Source of the DNA: Hydractinia symbiolongicarpus
Lineage: Eukaryota; Cnidaria; Hydrozoa; Anthoathecata; Hydractiniidae
Assembly: GCF_029227915.1 (NCBI RefSeq)
Contig: NC_079876.1
Coordinates: 7,814,001 to 7,878,000 of the forward strand
Direction of reading: 5' to 3'
DNA length: 64,000 bases
Below are positions 36,293 to 50,250 of the stretch, one piece after another. The stretch's first letter is position 1. Every line of letters begins with the position of its first letter. Position numbers and translations under genes: made by a program. The notes below the pieces were generated by a model that saw only the letters and a program-made list of their open reading frames with translations, had not been told where the DNA came from and ran no database searches.

Positions 36293-37470
36293 ACGCTGAA
36301 TAAAAGAAGTTTAAACGCCGGCAAAAGAAAACCCGCGACTTCCCGTAAATCCCGGACTCGGCCCGTATAGTTAAAAGTATACAAAGAAAGTACCCAGGGA
36401 GTAAACTCATTTCCCGAACGATTTTTTAAAATATTTTTTCACCACTAAAACGCATGAGACTTGTAGTTTTCAAAAATGTTTTCATTTTTGATGAGACGCT
36501 GAATAAAAGAAGTTTAATCGCCGGCAAACGAAAACCTGCGATTTCCCGTAAATCCCGGACTCGGCCCGTATAGTAATGAAAGTACCCGGGATGTAAACTC
36601 ATTTCCCAAACGATTTTTTAAATTATTATTTCACCACTAAAACCCATGAGACTTGTAGTTTTTAAAAATGTTTTCATTTTTGATGAAACGCTGAATAAAA
36701 GAAGTTTAATCGCCGGCAAACGAAAACCCGCGACTTCCCGTAAATCCCGGATTCGGCCCGTATAGTCAAAAGTATACAAAGAAAGTACCCAGGGAGTAAA
36801 CTCATTTCCCGAACGATTTTTTAAATTATATTTTCACCACTAAAACGCATGAGACTTGTAGTTTTCAAAAATGTTTTCATTTTTGATGAGACGCTGAATG
36901 AAAGAAGTTTAATCGCCGGCAAACGAAAACCTGCGATTTCCCGTGAATCCCGGACTCTGCCCGTATAGTCAAAAGTATACAAAGAAAGTACCCAGGGTGT
37001 AAACTCATTTCCCGAACGATTTTTTAAATTATTATTTCACCACTAAAGCCCATGAGACTTGTAGTTTTCAAAAATGTTTTCATTTTTGATGAGACGCTGA
37101 ATAAAAGAAGTTTAATCGCCGGCAAACGAAAACCCGCCATTTCCCGTAAACCCCGGACTCAGCCCGCATATTCAAAAGTATACAAAGAAAGTACCCAGGG
37201 AGTAAACTCATTTCCCGAACGATTTTTTAAATTATTTTTTTACCACTAAAACGCATGAGACTTGTAGTTTTCAAAAATGTTTTCATTTTTGATGAGACGC
37301 TGAATAAAAGAAGTTTAATCGCCGGCAAACGAAAACCTGCGATTTCCCGTAAATCCCGGACTCGGCCCGTATAGTCAAAAGTATACAAAGAAAGTACCCA
37401 GGGTGTAAACTCATTTCCCGAACGATTTTTTAAATTATTATTTCACCACTAAAGCCCATGAGACTTGTAG

Positions 37471-38655
37471 TTTTTAAAAATGTTTTTATTTTTGATGAAA
37501 CGCTGAATAAAAGAAGTTTAAACGCCGGCAAACGAAAACCCGCGACTTCGCATAAATCCCGGACTCGGCCCGTATAGTCAAAAGTATACGAAGAAAGCAC
37601 CCAGGGAGTAAACTCATTTTACGAACGATTTTTTAAAATATTTTTTCACCACTAAAACGCATGAGACTTGTAGTTTTCAAAAATGTTTTCATTTTTGATG
37701 AGACGCTGAATAAAAGAAATTTAATCGCCGGCAAACGAAAATCTGCGATTTCCCGTAAATCCCGGACTCGGCCCGTATAGTCAAAAGTATCAAAGAAAGT
37801 ACCCAGGGTGTAAACTCATTTCCCGAACGATTTTTTAAATTATTATTTCACCACTAAAGCCCATGAGACTTGTAGTTTTTAAAAATGTTTTCATTTGTGA
37901 TGAGACGCTGAATAAAAGAAGTTTAATCGCCGGCAAACGAAAACCCGCCATTTCCCGTAAACTCCGGACTCGGCCCGCATAGTCAAAAGTATACAAAGAA
38001 AGTACCCAGGGAGGAAACTCATTTCCCGAACGTTTTTTTAAATTATTATTTCACCACTAAAGCCCATGAGACTTGTAGTTTTTAAAAAGGTTTTCATTTT
38101 TGATGAGACGCTGAATAAAAGAAGTTTAATCGCCGGCAAAAGAAAACCCGCGACTTCCCGTAAATCCCGGACTCGGCCCGTATAGTTAAAAGTATACAAA
38201 GAAAGTACCCAGGGAGTAAACTCATTTCCCGAACGATTTTTTAAAATATTTTTTCACCACTAAAACGCATGAGACTTGTAGTTTTCAAAAATGTTTTCAT
38301 TTTTGATGAGACGCTGAATAAAAGAAGTTTAATCGCCGGCAAACGAAAACCTGCGATTTCCCGTAAATCCCGGACTCGGCCCGTATAGTAATAAAAGTAC
38401 CCGGGATGTAAACTCATTTCCCGAACGATTTTTTAAATTATTATTTCACCACTGAAACCCATGAGACTTGTAGTTTTTAAAAATGTTTTCATTTTTGATG
38501 AGACGCTAAATAAAAGAAGTTTAATCGCCGGCAAACGAAAACCCGCCATTTCCCGTAAACCCCGGACTCGGCCCGCATAGTCAAAAGTATACAAAGAAAG
38601 TACCCAGGGAGTAAACTCATTTCCCCAACGATTTTTTAAATTATTTTTTCACCAC
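37471..38655. repeat. Partial copy of the 3000-bp higher-order repeat
   Basis: This stretch matches 24.07-25.26 kb at an offset of 13,392 bp. It includes the rare readings AAAGTATCAAAG, AAAAAGGTTTTC, AGGGAGGAAAC and AGTAATAAAAG. Similarity ends at about 38,655. It contains no gene. Confidence 0.82.
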
Positions 38656-39860
38656 TAAAACGCATGAGACTTGTAGTTTTCAAAATTGTTTTCATTTTTG
38701 ATGAGACGCTGAATAAAAGAAGTTTAATCGCCGGCAAACGAAAACCTGCGATTTCCCGTAAATCCCGGACTCGGCCCGTATAGTCAAAAGTATACAAAGA
38801 AAGTACCCAGGGTGTAAACTCATTTCCCGAACGATTTTTTAAATTATTATTTCACCACTAAAACGCATGAGACTTGTAGTTTTCAAAATTGTTTTCATTT
38901 TTGATGAGACGCTGAATAAAAGAAGTTTAATCGCCGGCAAACGAAAACCTGCGATTTCCCGTAAATCCCGGACTCGGCCCGTATAGTAATAAAAGTACCT
39001 GGGATGTAAACTCATTTCCCGAACGATTTTTTAAATTATTATTTCACCACTGAAACCCATGAGACTTGTAGTTTTTAAAAATGTTTTCATTTTTGATGAG
39101 ACACTGAATAACAGAAGTTTAATCGCCGGCAAACGAAAACCCGCCATTTCCCGTAAACCCCGGACTCGGCCCGCATAGTCAAAAGTATACAAAGAAAGTA
39201 CCCAGGGAGTAAACTAATTTCCCGAACGATTTTTTAAATTATTTTTTCACCACTAAAACGCATAAGACTTGTAGTTTTCACAATTGTTTTCATTTTTGAT
39301 GAGACGCTGAATAAAAGAAGTTTAATCGCCGGCAAACGAAAACCTGCGATTTCCCGTAAATCCCGGACTCGGCCCGTATAGTCAAAAGTATACAAAGAAA
39401 GTACCCAGGGTGTAAACTCATTTCCCGAACGATTTTTTAAATTATTATTTCACCACTAAAACGCATGAGACTTGTAGTTTTCAAAATTGTTTTCATTTTT
39501 GATGAGACGCTGAATAAAAGAAGTTTAATCGCCGGCAAACGAAAACCTGCGATTTCCCGTAAATCCCGGACTCGGCCCGTATACTAATGAAAGTACCCGG
39601 GATGTAAACTCATTTCCCGAACGATTTTTTAAATTATTATTTCACCACTAAAACCCATGAGACTTGTAGTTTTTAAAAATGTTTTCATTTTTGATGAGAC
39701 GCTGAATAAAAGAAGTTCAATCGCCGGCAAACGAAAACCCGCCATTTCCCGTAAACCCCGGACTCGGCCCGCATAGTCAAAAGTATACAAAGAAAGTACC
39801 CAGGGTGTAAACTCATTTCCCGAACGATTTTTTAAATTATTATTTCACCACTAAAACGCA
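38656..39860. repeat. 598-bp trimer repeated twice
   Basis: Trimers starting at 38,664 and 39,262 each consist of 203, 192 and 203 bp, in the order AAATTG unit, short unit, CCCGCCATTTCCC unit. The second trimer has private variants such as CATAAGACTTG and TTTCACAATTG. It contains no gene. Confidence 0.75.
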
Positions 39861-42430
39861 TGAGACTTGTAGTTTTTAAAAATGTTTTTATTTTTGATGA
39901 GACGCTGAATAAAAGAAGTTTAATCGCCGGCAAACGAAAACCTGCGATTTCCCGTAAATCCCGGACTCGGCCCGTATAGTCGAATGTATACAAAGAAAGT
40001 ACCCTGTGAGTAAACTCATTTCCCGAACGATTTTTTAAATTATTTTTTCACCACTGAAACGCATGAGACTTGTAATTTTCAGAAATGTTTTCATTTTTGA
40101 TGAGACGCTTAATGAAAATGGTTTAATCGCCAGCAAACGAAAACCCGCGATTTCCCGTAAATCCCGGGCTTGGCCCGTATAGTCGAATGTATACGAAGAA
40201 AGTACCCTGTGAGTAAACCCATTTCCAAAACGATTTTTTAAATTATCTTTTCACCACTAAAACGCATGAGACTTGTAGTTTTCAAAAATGTTTTCATTTT
40301 TGATGAGACGCTGAATAAAAGAAGTTTAATCGCCGGCAAACGAAAACCTGCGATTTCCCGTAAATCCCGGACTCGGCCCGTATAGTAATGAAAGTACCCG
40401 GGATGTAAACTCATTTCCCAAACGATTTTTTAAATTATTATTTCACCACTAAAACCCATGAGACTTGTAGTTTTTAAAAATGTTTTCATTTTTGATGAAA
40501 CGCTGAATAAAAGAAGTTTAATCGCCGGCAAACGAAAACCCGCGACTTCCCGTAAATCCCGGATTCGGCCCGTATAGTCAAAAGTATACAAAGAAAGTAC
40601 CCAGGGAGTAAACTCATTTCCCGAACGATTTTTTAAATTATATTTTCACCACTAAAACGCATGAGACTTGTAGTTTTCAAAAATGTTTTCATTTTTGATG
40701 AAACGCTGAATGAAAGAAGTTTAATCGCCGGCAAACGAAAACCTGCGATTTCCCGTGAATCCCGGACTCTGCCCGTATAGTCAAAAGTATACAAAGAAAG
40801 TACCCAGGGTGTAAACTCATTTCCCGAACGATTTTTTAAATTATTATTTCACCACTAAAGCCCATGAGACTTGTAGTTTTCAAAAATGTTTTCATTTTTG
40901 ATGAGACGCTGAAAAAAAGAAGTTTAATCGCCGGCAAACGAAAACCCGCCATTTCCCGTAAACCCCGGACTCAGCCCGCATATTCAAAAGTATACAAAGA
41001 AAGTACCCAGGGAGTAAACTCATTTCCCGAACGATTTTTTAAATTATTTTTTCACCACTAAAACGCATAAGACTTGTAGTTTTCACAATTGTTTTCATTT
41101 TTGATGAGACGCTGAATAAAAGAAGTTTAATCGCCGGCAAACGAAAACCTGCGATTTCCCGTAAATCCCGGACTCGGCCCGTATAGTCAAAAGTATACAA
41201 AGAAAGTACCCAGGGTGTAAACTCATTTCCCGAACGATTTTTTAAATTATTATTTCACCACTAAAACGCATGAGACTTGTAGTTTTCAAAATTGTTTTCA
41301 TTTTTGATGAGACGCTGAATAAAAGAAGTTTAATCGCCGGCAAACGAAAACCTGCGATTTCCCGTAAATCCCGGACTCGGCCCGTATACTAATGAAAGTA
41401 CCCGGGATGTAAACTCATTTCCCGAACGATTTTTTAAATTATTATTTCACCACTAAAACCCATGAGACTTGTAGTTTTTAAAAATGTTTTCATTTTTGAT
41501 GAGACGCTGAATAAAAGAAGTTCAATCGCCGGCAAACGAAAACCCGCCATTTCCCGTAAACCCCGGACTCGGCCCGCATAGTCAAAAGTATACAAAGAAA
41601 GTACCCAGGGTGTAAACTCATTTCCCGAACGATTTTTTAAATTATTATTTCACCACTAAAACGCATGAGACTTGTAGTTTTTAAAAATGTTTTTATTTTT
41701 GATGAGACGCTGAATAAAAGAAGTTTAATCGCCGGCAAACGAAAACCTGAGATTTCCCGTAAATCCCGGACTCGGCCCGTATAGTCGAATGTATACAAAG
41801 AAAGTACCCTGTGAGTAAACTCATTTCCCGAACGATTTTTTAAATTATTTTTTCACCACTGAAACGCATGAGACTTGTAGTTTTCAGAAATGTTTTCATT
41901 TTTGATGAGACGCTTAATGAAAATGGTTTAATCGCCAGCAAACGAAAACCCGCGATTTCCCGTAAATCCCGGGCTTGGCCCGTATAGTCGAATGTATACG
42001 AAGAAAGTACCCTGTGAGTAAACCCATTTCCAAAACGATTTTTTAAATTATCTTTTCACCACTAAAACGCATGAGACTTGTAGTTTTCAAAAATGTTTTC
42101 ATTTTTGATGAGACGCTGAATAAAAGAAGTTTAATCGCCGGCAAACGAAAATCTGCGATTTCCCGTAAATCCCGGACTCGGCCCGTATAGTAATGAAAGT
42201 ACCCGGGATGTAAACTCATTTCCCAAACGATTTTTTAAATTATTATTTCACCACTAAAACCCATGAGACTTGTAGTTTTTAAAAATGTTTTCATTTTTGA
42301 TGAAACGCTGAATAAAAGAAGTTTAATCGCCGGCAAACAAAAACCCGCGACTTCCCGTAAATCCCGGATTCGGCCCGTATAGTCAAAAGTATACAAAGAA
42401 AGTACCCAGGGAGTAAACTCATTTCCCGAA
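39262..42430. repeat. 1805-bp higher-order repeat, units 1 and 2
   Basis: The rare CATAAGACTTG / TTTCACAATTG monomer occurs at 39,262 and 41,067, 1805 bp apart, with the same order of following monomers. The length equals seven 203-bp plus two 192-bp units. Each unit includes the divergent AATGAAAATGG / CGGGCTTGG monomer and an ACCCTGTGAGTAAAC linker. It contains no gene. Confidence 0.85.
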
Positions 42431-43650
42431 CGATTTTTTAAATTATATTTTCACCACTAAAACGCATGAGACTTGTAGTTTTCAAAAATGTTTTCATTTT
42501 TGATGAGACGCTGAATGAAAGAAGTTTAATCGCCGGCAAACGAAAACCTGCGATTTCCCGTGAATCCCGGACTCTGCCCGTATAGGCAAAAGTATACAAA
42601 GAAAGTACCCGGGATGTAAACTCATTTCCCAAACGATTTTTTAAATTATTATTTCACCACTAAAACCCATGAGACTTGTAGTTTTTAAAAATGTTTTCAT
42701 TTTTGATGAAACGCTGAATAAAAGAAGTTTAATCGCCGGCAAACAAAAACCCGCGACTTCCCGTAAATCCCGGATTCGGCCCGTATAGTCAAAAGTATAC
42801 AAAGAAAGTACCCAGGGAGTAAACTCATTTCCCGAACGATTTTTTAAATTATATTTTCACCACTAAAACGCATGAGACTTGTAGTTTTCAAAAATGTTTT
42901 CATTTTTGATGAGACGCTGAATGAAAGAAGTTTAATCGCCGGCAAACGAAAACCTGCGATTTCCCGTGAATCCCGGACTCTGCCCGTATAGGCAAAAGTA
43001 TACAAAGAAAGTACCCAGGGAGTAAACTCATTTCCCGAACGATTTTTTAAATTATATTTTCACCACTAAAACGCATGAGACTTGTAGTTTTCAAAAATGT
43101 TTTCATTTTTGATGAGACGCTGAATGAAAGAAGTTTAATCGCCGGCAAACGAAAACCTGCGATTTCCCGTGAATCCCGGACTCTGCCCGTATAGGCAAAA
43201 GTATACAAAGAAAGTACCCGGGATGTAAACTCATTTCCCAAACGATTTTTTAAATTATTATTTCACCACTAAAACCCATGAGACTTGTAGTTTTTAAAAA
43301 TGTTTTCATTTTTGATGAAACGCTGAATAAAAGAAGTTTAATCGCCGGCAAACAAAAACCCGCGACTTCCCGTAAATCCCGGATTCGGCCCGTATAGTCA
43401 AAAGTATACAAAGAAAGTACCCAGGGAGTAAACTCATTTCCCGAACGATTTTTTAAATTATATTTTCACCACTAAAACGCATGAGACTTGTAGTTTTCAA
43501 AAATGTTTTCATTTTTGATGAGACGCTGAATGAAAGAAGTTTAATCGCCGGCAAACGAAAACCTGCGATTTCCCGTGAATCCCGGACTCTGCCCGTATAG
43601 GCAAAAGTATACAAAGAAAGTACCCAGGGTGTAAACTCATTTCCCGAACG
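42430..43650. repeat. Nested 609-bp trimer amplification
   Basis: A three-monomer module (609 = 3 x 203) is repeated within an 1805-bp unit; markers at 42,438 and 43,047, and at 42,607 and 43,216, are 609 bp apart. It contains hybrid monomers of full length that carry the CCCGGGATG reading otherwise seen on 192-bp units. It contains no gene. Confidence 0.82.
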
Positions 43651-46500
43651 ATTTTTTAAATTATTATTTCACCACTAAAGCCCATGAGACTTGTAGTTTT
43701 CAAAAATGTTTTCATTTTTGATGAGACGCTGAACAAAAGAAGTTTAATCGCCGGCAAACGAAAACCCGCCATTTCCCGTAAACCCCGGACTCAGCCCGCA
43801 TATTCAAAAGTATACAAAGAAAGTACCCAGGGAGTAAACTCATTTCCCGAACGATTTTTTAAATTATTTTTTTACCACTAAAACGCATGAGACTTGTAGT
43901 TTTCAAAAATGTTTTCATTTTTGATGAGACGCTGAATAAAAGAAGTTTAATCGCCGGCAAACGAAAACCTGCGATTTCCCGTAAATCCCGGACTCGGCCC
44001 GTATAGTCAAAAGTATACAAAGAAAGTCCCCAGGGTGTAAACTCATTTCCCGAACGATTTTTTAAATTATTATTTCACCACTAAAGCCCATGAGACTTGT
44101 AGTTTTTAAAAATGTTTTTATTTTTGATGAAACGCTGAATAAAAGAAGTTTAATCGCCGGCAAACGAAAACCCGCGACTTCCCGTAAATCCCGGATTCGG
44201 CCCGTATAGTCAAAAGTATACAAAGAAAGTACCCAGGGAGTAAACTCATTTCCCGAACGATTTTTTAAATTATATTTTCACCACTAAAACGCATGAGACT
44301 TGTAGTTTTCAAAAATGTTTTCATTTTTGATGAGACGCTGAATGAAAGAAGTTTAATCGCCGGCAAACGAAAACCTGCGATTTCCCGTGAATCCCGGACT
44401 CTGCCCGTATAGTCAAAAGTATACAAAGAAAGTACCCAGGGTGTAAACTCATTTCCCGAACGATTTTTTAAATTATTATTTCACCACTAAAGCCCATGAG
44501 ACTTGTAGTTTTCAAAAATGTTTTCATTTTTGATGAGACGCTGAAAAAAAGAAGTTTAATCGCCGGCAAACGAAAACCCGCCATTTCCCGTAAACCCCGG
44601 ACTCAGCCCGCATATTCAAAAGTATACAAAGAAAGTACCCAGGGAGTAAACTCATTTCCCGAACGATTTTTTAAATTATTTTTTCACCACTAAAACGCAT
44701 AAGACTTGTAGTTTTCACAATTGTTTTCATTTTTGATGAGACGCTGAATAAAAGAAGTTTAATCGCCGGCAAACGAAAACCTGCGATTTCCCGTAAATCC
44801 CGGACTCGGCCCGTATAGTCAAAAGTATACAAAGAAAGTACCCAGGGTGTAAACTCATTTCCCGAACGATTTTTTAAATTATTATTTCACCACTAAAACG
44901 CATGAGACTTGTAGTTTTCAAAATTGTTTTCATTTTTGATGAGACGCTGAATAAAAGAAGTTTAATCGCCGGCAAACGAAAACCTGCGATTTCCCGTAAA
45001 TCCCGGACTCGGCCCGTATACTAATGAAAGTACCCGGGATGTAAACTCATTTCCCGAACGATTTTTTAAATTATTATTTCACCACTAAAACCCATGAGAC
45101 TTGTAGTTTTTAAAAATGTTTTCATTTTTGATGAGACGCTGAATAAAAGAAGTTCAATCGCCGGCAAACGAAAACCCGCCATTTCCCGTAAACCCCGGAC
45201 TCGGCCCGCATAGTCAAAAGTATACAAAGAAAGTACCCAGGGTGTAAACTCATTTCCCGAACGATTTTTTAAATTATTATTTCACCACTAAAACGCATGA
45301 GACTTGTAGTTTTTAAAAATGTTTTTATTTTTGATGAGACGCTGAATAAAAGAAGTTTAATCGCCGGCAAACGAAAACCTGCGATTTCCCGTAAATCCCG
45401 GACTCGGCCCGTATAGTCGAATGTATACAAAGAAAGTACCCTGTGAGTAAACTCATTTCCCGAACGATTTTTTAAATTATTTTTTCACCACTGAAACGCA
45501 TGAGACTTGTAGTTTTCAGAAATGTTTTCATTTTTGATGAGACGCTTAATGAAAATGGTTTAATCGCCAGCAAACGAAAACCCGCGATTTCCCGTAAATC
45601 CCGGGCTTGGGCCGTATAGTCGAATGTATACGAAGAAAGTACCCTGTGAGTAAACCCATTTCCAAAACGATTTTTTAAATTATCTTTTCACCACTAAAAC
45701 GCATGAGACTTGTAGTTTTCAAAAATGTTTTCATTTTTGATGAGACGCTGAATAAAAGAAGTTTAATCGCCGGCAAACGAAAACCTGCGATTTCCCGTAA
45801 ATCCCGGACTCGGCCCGTATAGTAATGAAAGTACCCGGGATGTAAACTCATTTCCCAAACGATTTTTTAAATTATTATTTCACCACTAAAACCCATGAGA
45901 CTTGTAGTTTTTAAAAATGTTTTCATTTTTGATGAAACGCTGAATAAAAGAAGTTTAATCGCCGGCAAACAAAAACCCGCGACTTCCCGTAAATCCCGGA
46001 TTCGGCCCGTATAGTCAAAAGTATACAAAGAAAGTACCCAGGGAGTAAACTCATTTCCCGAACGATTTTTTAAATTATATTTTCACCACTAAAACGCATG
46101 AGACTTGTAGTTTTCAAAAATGTTTTCATTTTTGATGAGACGCTGAATGAAAGAAGTTTAATCGCCGGCAAACGAAAACCTGCGATTTCCCGTGAATCCC
46201 GGACTCTGCCCGTATAGGCAAAAGTATACAAAGAAAGTACCCAGGGTGTAAACTCATTTCCCGAACGATTTTTTAAATTATTATTTCACCACTAAAGCCC
46301 ATGAGACTTGTAGTTTTCAAAAATGTTTTCATTTTTGATGAGACGCTGAAAAAAAGAAGTTTAATCGCCGGCAAACGAAAACCCGCCATTTCCCGTAAAC
46401 CCCGGACTCAGCCCGCATATTCAAAAGTATACAAAGAAAGTACCCAGGGAGTAAACTCATTTCCCGAACGATTTTTTAAATTATTTTTTTACCACTAAAA
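43651..46500. repeat. 1805-bp higher-order repeat, further units
   Basis: The CATAAGACTTG monomer recurs at 44,699, 3632 bp after the one at 41,067. The GCTGAAAAAAAG monomers at 44,496 and 46,301 are again 1805 bp apart. The register breaks near 46,500. It contains no gene. Confidence 0.82.
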
Positions 46501-49500
46501 CGCATGAGACTTGTAGTTTTCAAAAATGTTTTCATTTTTGATGAGACGCTGAATAAAAGAAGTTTAATCGCCGGCAAACGAAAACCTGCGATTTCCCGTA
46601 AATCCCGGACTCGGCCCGTATAGTCAAAAGTATACAAAGAAAGTCCGCAGGGTGTAAACTCATTTCCCGAACGATTTTTTAAATTATTATTTCACCACTA
46701 AAGCCCATGAGACTTGTAATTTTTAAAAATGTTTTTATTTTTGATGAAACGCTGAATAAAAGAAGTTTAAACGCCGGCAAACGAAAACCCGCGACTTCCC
46801 GTAAATCCCGGACTCGGCCCGTATAGTCAAAAGTATACGAAGAAAGCACCCAGGGAGTAAACTCATTTTACGAACGATTTTTTAAAGTATTTTTTCACCA
46901 CTAAAACGCATGAGACTTGTAGTTTTCAAAAATGTTTTCATTTTTGATGAGACGCTGAATAAAAGAAGTTTAATCGCCGGCAAACGAAAACCTGCGATTT
47001 CCCGTAAATCCCGGACTCGGCCCGTATAGTCAAAAGTATACAAAGAAAGTACCCAGGGAGTAAACTCATTTCCTGAACGATTTTTTAAAATATTTTTTCA
47101 CCACTAAAACGCATGAGACTTGTAGTTTTCAAAAATGTTTTCATTTTTGATGAGACGCTGAATAAAAGAAGTTTAATCTCCGGCAAACGAAAACCTGCGA
47201 TTTCCCGTAAATCCCGGACTCGGCCCGTATAGTAATAAAAGTACCCGGGATGTAAACTCATTTCCCGAACGATTTTTTAAATTATTATTTCACCACTGAA
47301 ACCCATGAGACTTGTAGTTTTTAAAAATGTTTTCATATTTGATGGGACGCTAAATAAAAGAAGTTTAATCACCGGCAAACGAAAATCCGCGATTTCCCGT
47401 AAATCCCGCACTCGGCCCGTATAGTCAAAAGTATACAAAGAAAGTACCCATGGAGTAAACTCATTTCCCGAACGATTTTTTAATTTTTTTTTTCACCACT
47501 AAAACGCATGAGACTTGTAGTTTTCAAAAATGTTTTCATTTTTGATGAGACGCTTAATGATAGAGGTTTTATCGCCGGCAAACGAAATCCCGCGTTTTCT
47601 CGTAAATCCGGGGCTTGGCCCGTATAGTCGAATGTATACAAAGAAAGTACCCAGGGAGTAAACTCCGTTTCCCGAACGTTTTTTTAAATTATTATTTCAC
47701 CACTAAAGCCCATGAGACTTGTAGTTTTTAAAAATGTTTTCATTTTTGATGAGACGCTGAATAAAAGAAGTTTAATCGCCGGCAAACGAAAACCTGCGAT
47801 TTCCCGTAAATCCCGGACTCGGCCCGTATAGTCAAAAGTATCAAAGAAAGTACCCAGGGTGTAAACTCATTTCCCGAACGATTTTTTAAATTATTATTTC
47901 ACCACTAAAGCCCATGAGACTTGTAGTTTTTAAATATGTTTTCATTTGTGATGAGACGCTGAATAAAAGAAGTTTAATCGCCGGCAAACGAAAACCCGCC
48001 ATTTCCCGTAAACTCCGGACTCGGTCCGCATAGTCAAAAGTATACAAAGAAAGTACCCAGGGAGGAAACTCATTTCCCGAACGTTTTTTTAAATTATTAT
48101 TTCACCACTAAAGCCCATGAGACTTGTAGTTTTTAAAAAGGTTTTCAGTTTTGATGAGACGCTGAATAAAAGAAGTTTAAACGCCGGCAAAAGAAAACCC
48201 GCGACTTCCCGTAAATCCCGGACTCGGCCCGTATAGTTAAAAGTATACAAAGAAAGTACCCAGGGAGTAAACTCATTTCCTGAACGATTTTTTAAAATAT
48301 TTTTTCACCACTAAAACGCATGAGACTTGTAGTTTTCAAAAATGTTTTCATTTTTGATGAGACGCTGAATAAAAGAAGTTTAATCTCCGGCAAACGAAAA
48401 CCTGCGATTTCCCGTAAATCCCGCACTCGGCCCGTATAGTCAAAAGTATACAAAGAAAGTACCCATGGAGTAAACTCATTTCCCGAACGATTTTTTAATT
48501 TTTTTTTTCACCACTAAAACGCATGAGACTTGTAGTTTTCAAAAATGTTTTCATTTTTGATGAGACGCTTAATGATAGAGGTTTTATCGCCGGCAAACGA
48601 AATCCCGCGTTTTCTCGTAAATCCGGGGCTTGGCCCGTATAGTCGAATGTATACAAAGAAAGTACCCAGGGAGTAAACTCCGTTTCCCGAACGTTTTTTT
48701 AAATTATTATTTCACCACTAAAGCCCATGAGACTTGTAGTTTTTAAAAATGTTTTCATTTTTGATGAGACGCTGAATAAAAGAAGTTTAATCGCCGGCAA
48801 ACGAAAACCTGCGATTTCCCGTAAATCCCGGACTCGGCCCGTATAGTCAAAAGTATCAAAGAAAGTACCCAGGGTGTAAACTCATTTCCCGAACGATTTT
48901 TTAAATTATTATTTCACCACTAAAGCCCATGAGACTTGTAGTTTTTAAAAATGTTTTCATTTGTGATGAGACGCTGAATAAAAGAAGTTTAATCGCCGGC
49001 AAACGAAAACCCGCCATTTCCCGTAAACTCCGGACTCGGTCCGCATAGTCAAAAGTATACAAAGAAAGTACCCAGGGAGGAAACTCATTTCCCGAACGTT
49101 TTTTTAAATTATTATTTCACCACTAAAGCCCATGAGACTTGTAGTTTTTAAAAAGGTTTTCAGTTTTGATGAGACGCTGAATAAAAGAAGTTTAAACGCC
49201 GGAAAAAGAAAACCCGCGACTTCCCGTAAATCCCGGACTCGGCCCGTATAGTTAAAAGTATACAAAGAAAGTACCCAGGGAGTAAACTCATTTCCTGAAC
49301 GATTTTTTAAAATATTTTTTCACCACTAAAACGCATGAGACTTGTAGTTTTCAAAAATGTTTTCATTTTTGATGAGACGCTGAATAAAAGAAGTTTAATC
49401 TCCGGCAAACGAAAACCTGCGATTTCCCGTAAATCCCGGACTCGGCCCGTATAGTAATAAAAGTACCCGGGATGTAAACTCATTTCCCGAACGATTTTTT

Positions 49501-50250
49501 AAATTATTATTTCACCACTGAAACCCATGAGACTTGTAGTTTTTAAAAATGTTTTCATATTTGATGGGACGCTAAATAAAAGAAGTTTAATCACCGGCAA
49601 ACGAAAATCCGCGATTTCCCGTAAATCCCGCACTCGGCCCGTATAGTCAAAAGTATACAAAGAAAGTACCCATGGAGTAAACTCATTTCCCGAACGATTT
49701 TTTAATTTTTTTTTTCACCACTAAAACGCATGAGACTTGTAGTTTTCAAAAATGTTTTCATTTTTGATGAGACGCTTAATGATAGAGGTTTTATCGCCGG
49801 CAAACGAAATCCCGCGTTTTCCCGTAAATCCGGGGCTTGGCCCGTATAGTCGAATGTATACAAAGAAAGTACCCAGGGAGTAAACTCCGTTTCCCGAACG
49901 TTTTTTTAAATTATTATTTCACCACTAAAGCCCATGAGACTTGTAGTTTTTAAAAATGTTTTCATTTTTGATGAGACGCTGAATAAAAGAAGTTTAAACG
50001 CCGGCAAAAGAAAACCCGCGACTTCCCGTAAATCCCGGACTCGGCCCGTATAGTTAAAAGTATACAAAGAAAGTACCCAGGGAGTAAACTCATTTCCCGA
50101 ACGATTTTTTAAAATATTTTTTCACCACTAAAACGCATGAGAGTTGTAGTTTTCAAAAATGTTTTCATTTTTGATGAGACGCTGAATAAAAGAAGTTTAT
50201 TCGCCGGCAAACGAAAACCTGCGATTTCCCGTAAATCCCGGACTCGGCCC
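46501..50250. repeat. 1015/1207-bp higher-order repeats
   Basis: The CCCATGGAG monomer lies at 47,447, 48,462 and 49,669, spacings of 1015 and 1207 bp. The difference, 192, is one short monomer. Characteristic readings are TTTAATCTCCGGC, AACTCCGTTTCCC and GATAGAGGTTTTATCGCC. It contains no gene. Confidence 0.82.

Larger units (their letters stand above)
32700..37470. repeat. 2383-bp LINE-bearing higher-order repeat, two tandem units
   Basis: Markers repeat at exactly 2383 bp: 33,839 to 36,222, and 34,669 to 37,052. The length equals the 968-bp insert plus its 5-bp target duplication plus 1410 bp, that is six 203-bp monomers and one 192-bp monomer. The edges are the approximate points where similarity starts and stops. 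Copies 2 and 3 of the LINE sit in these two units, and copy 1 sits in a related segment at about 21.5-24.1 kb. Confidence 0.87.
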
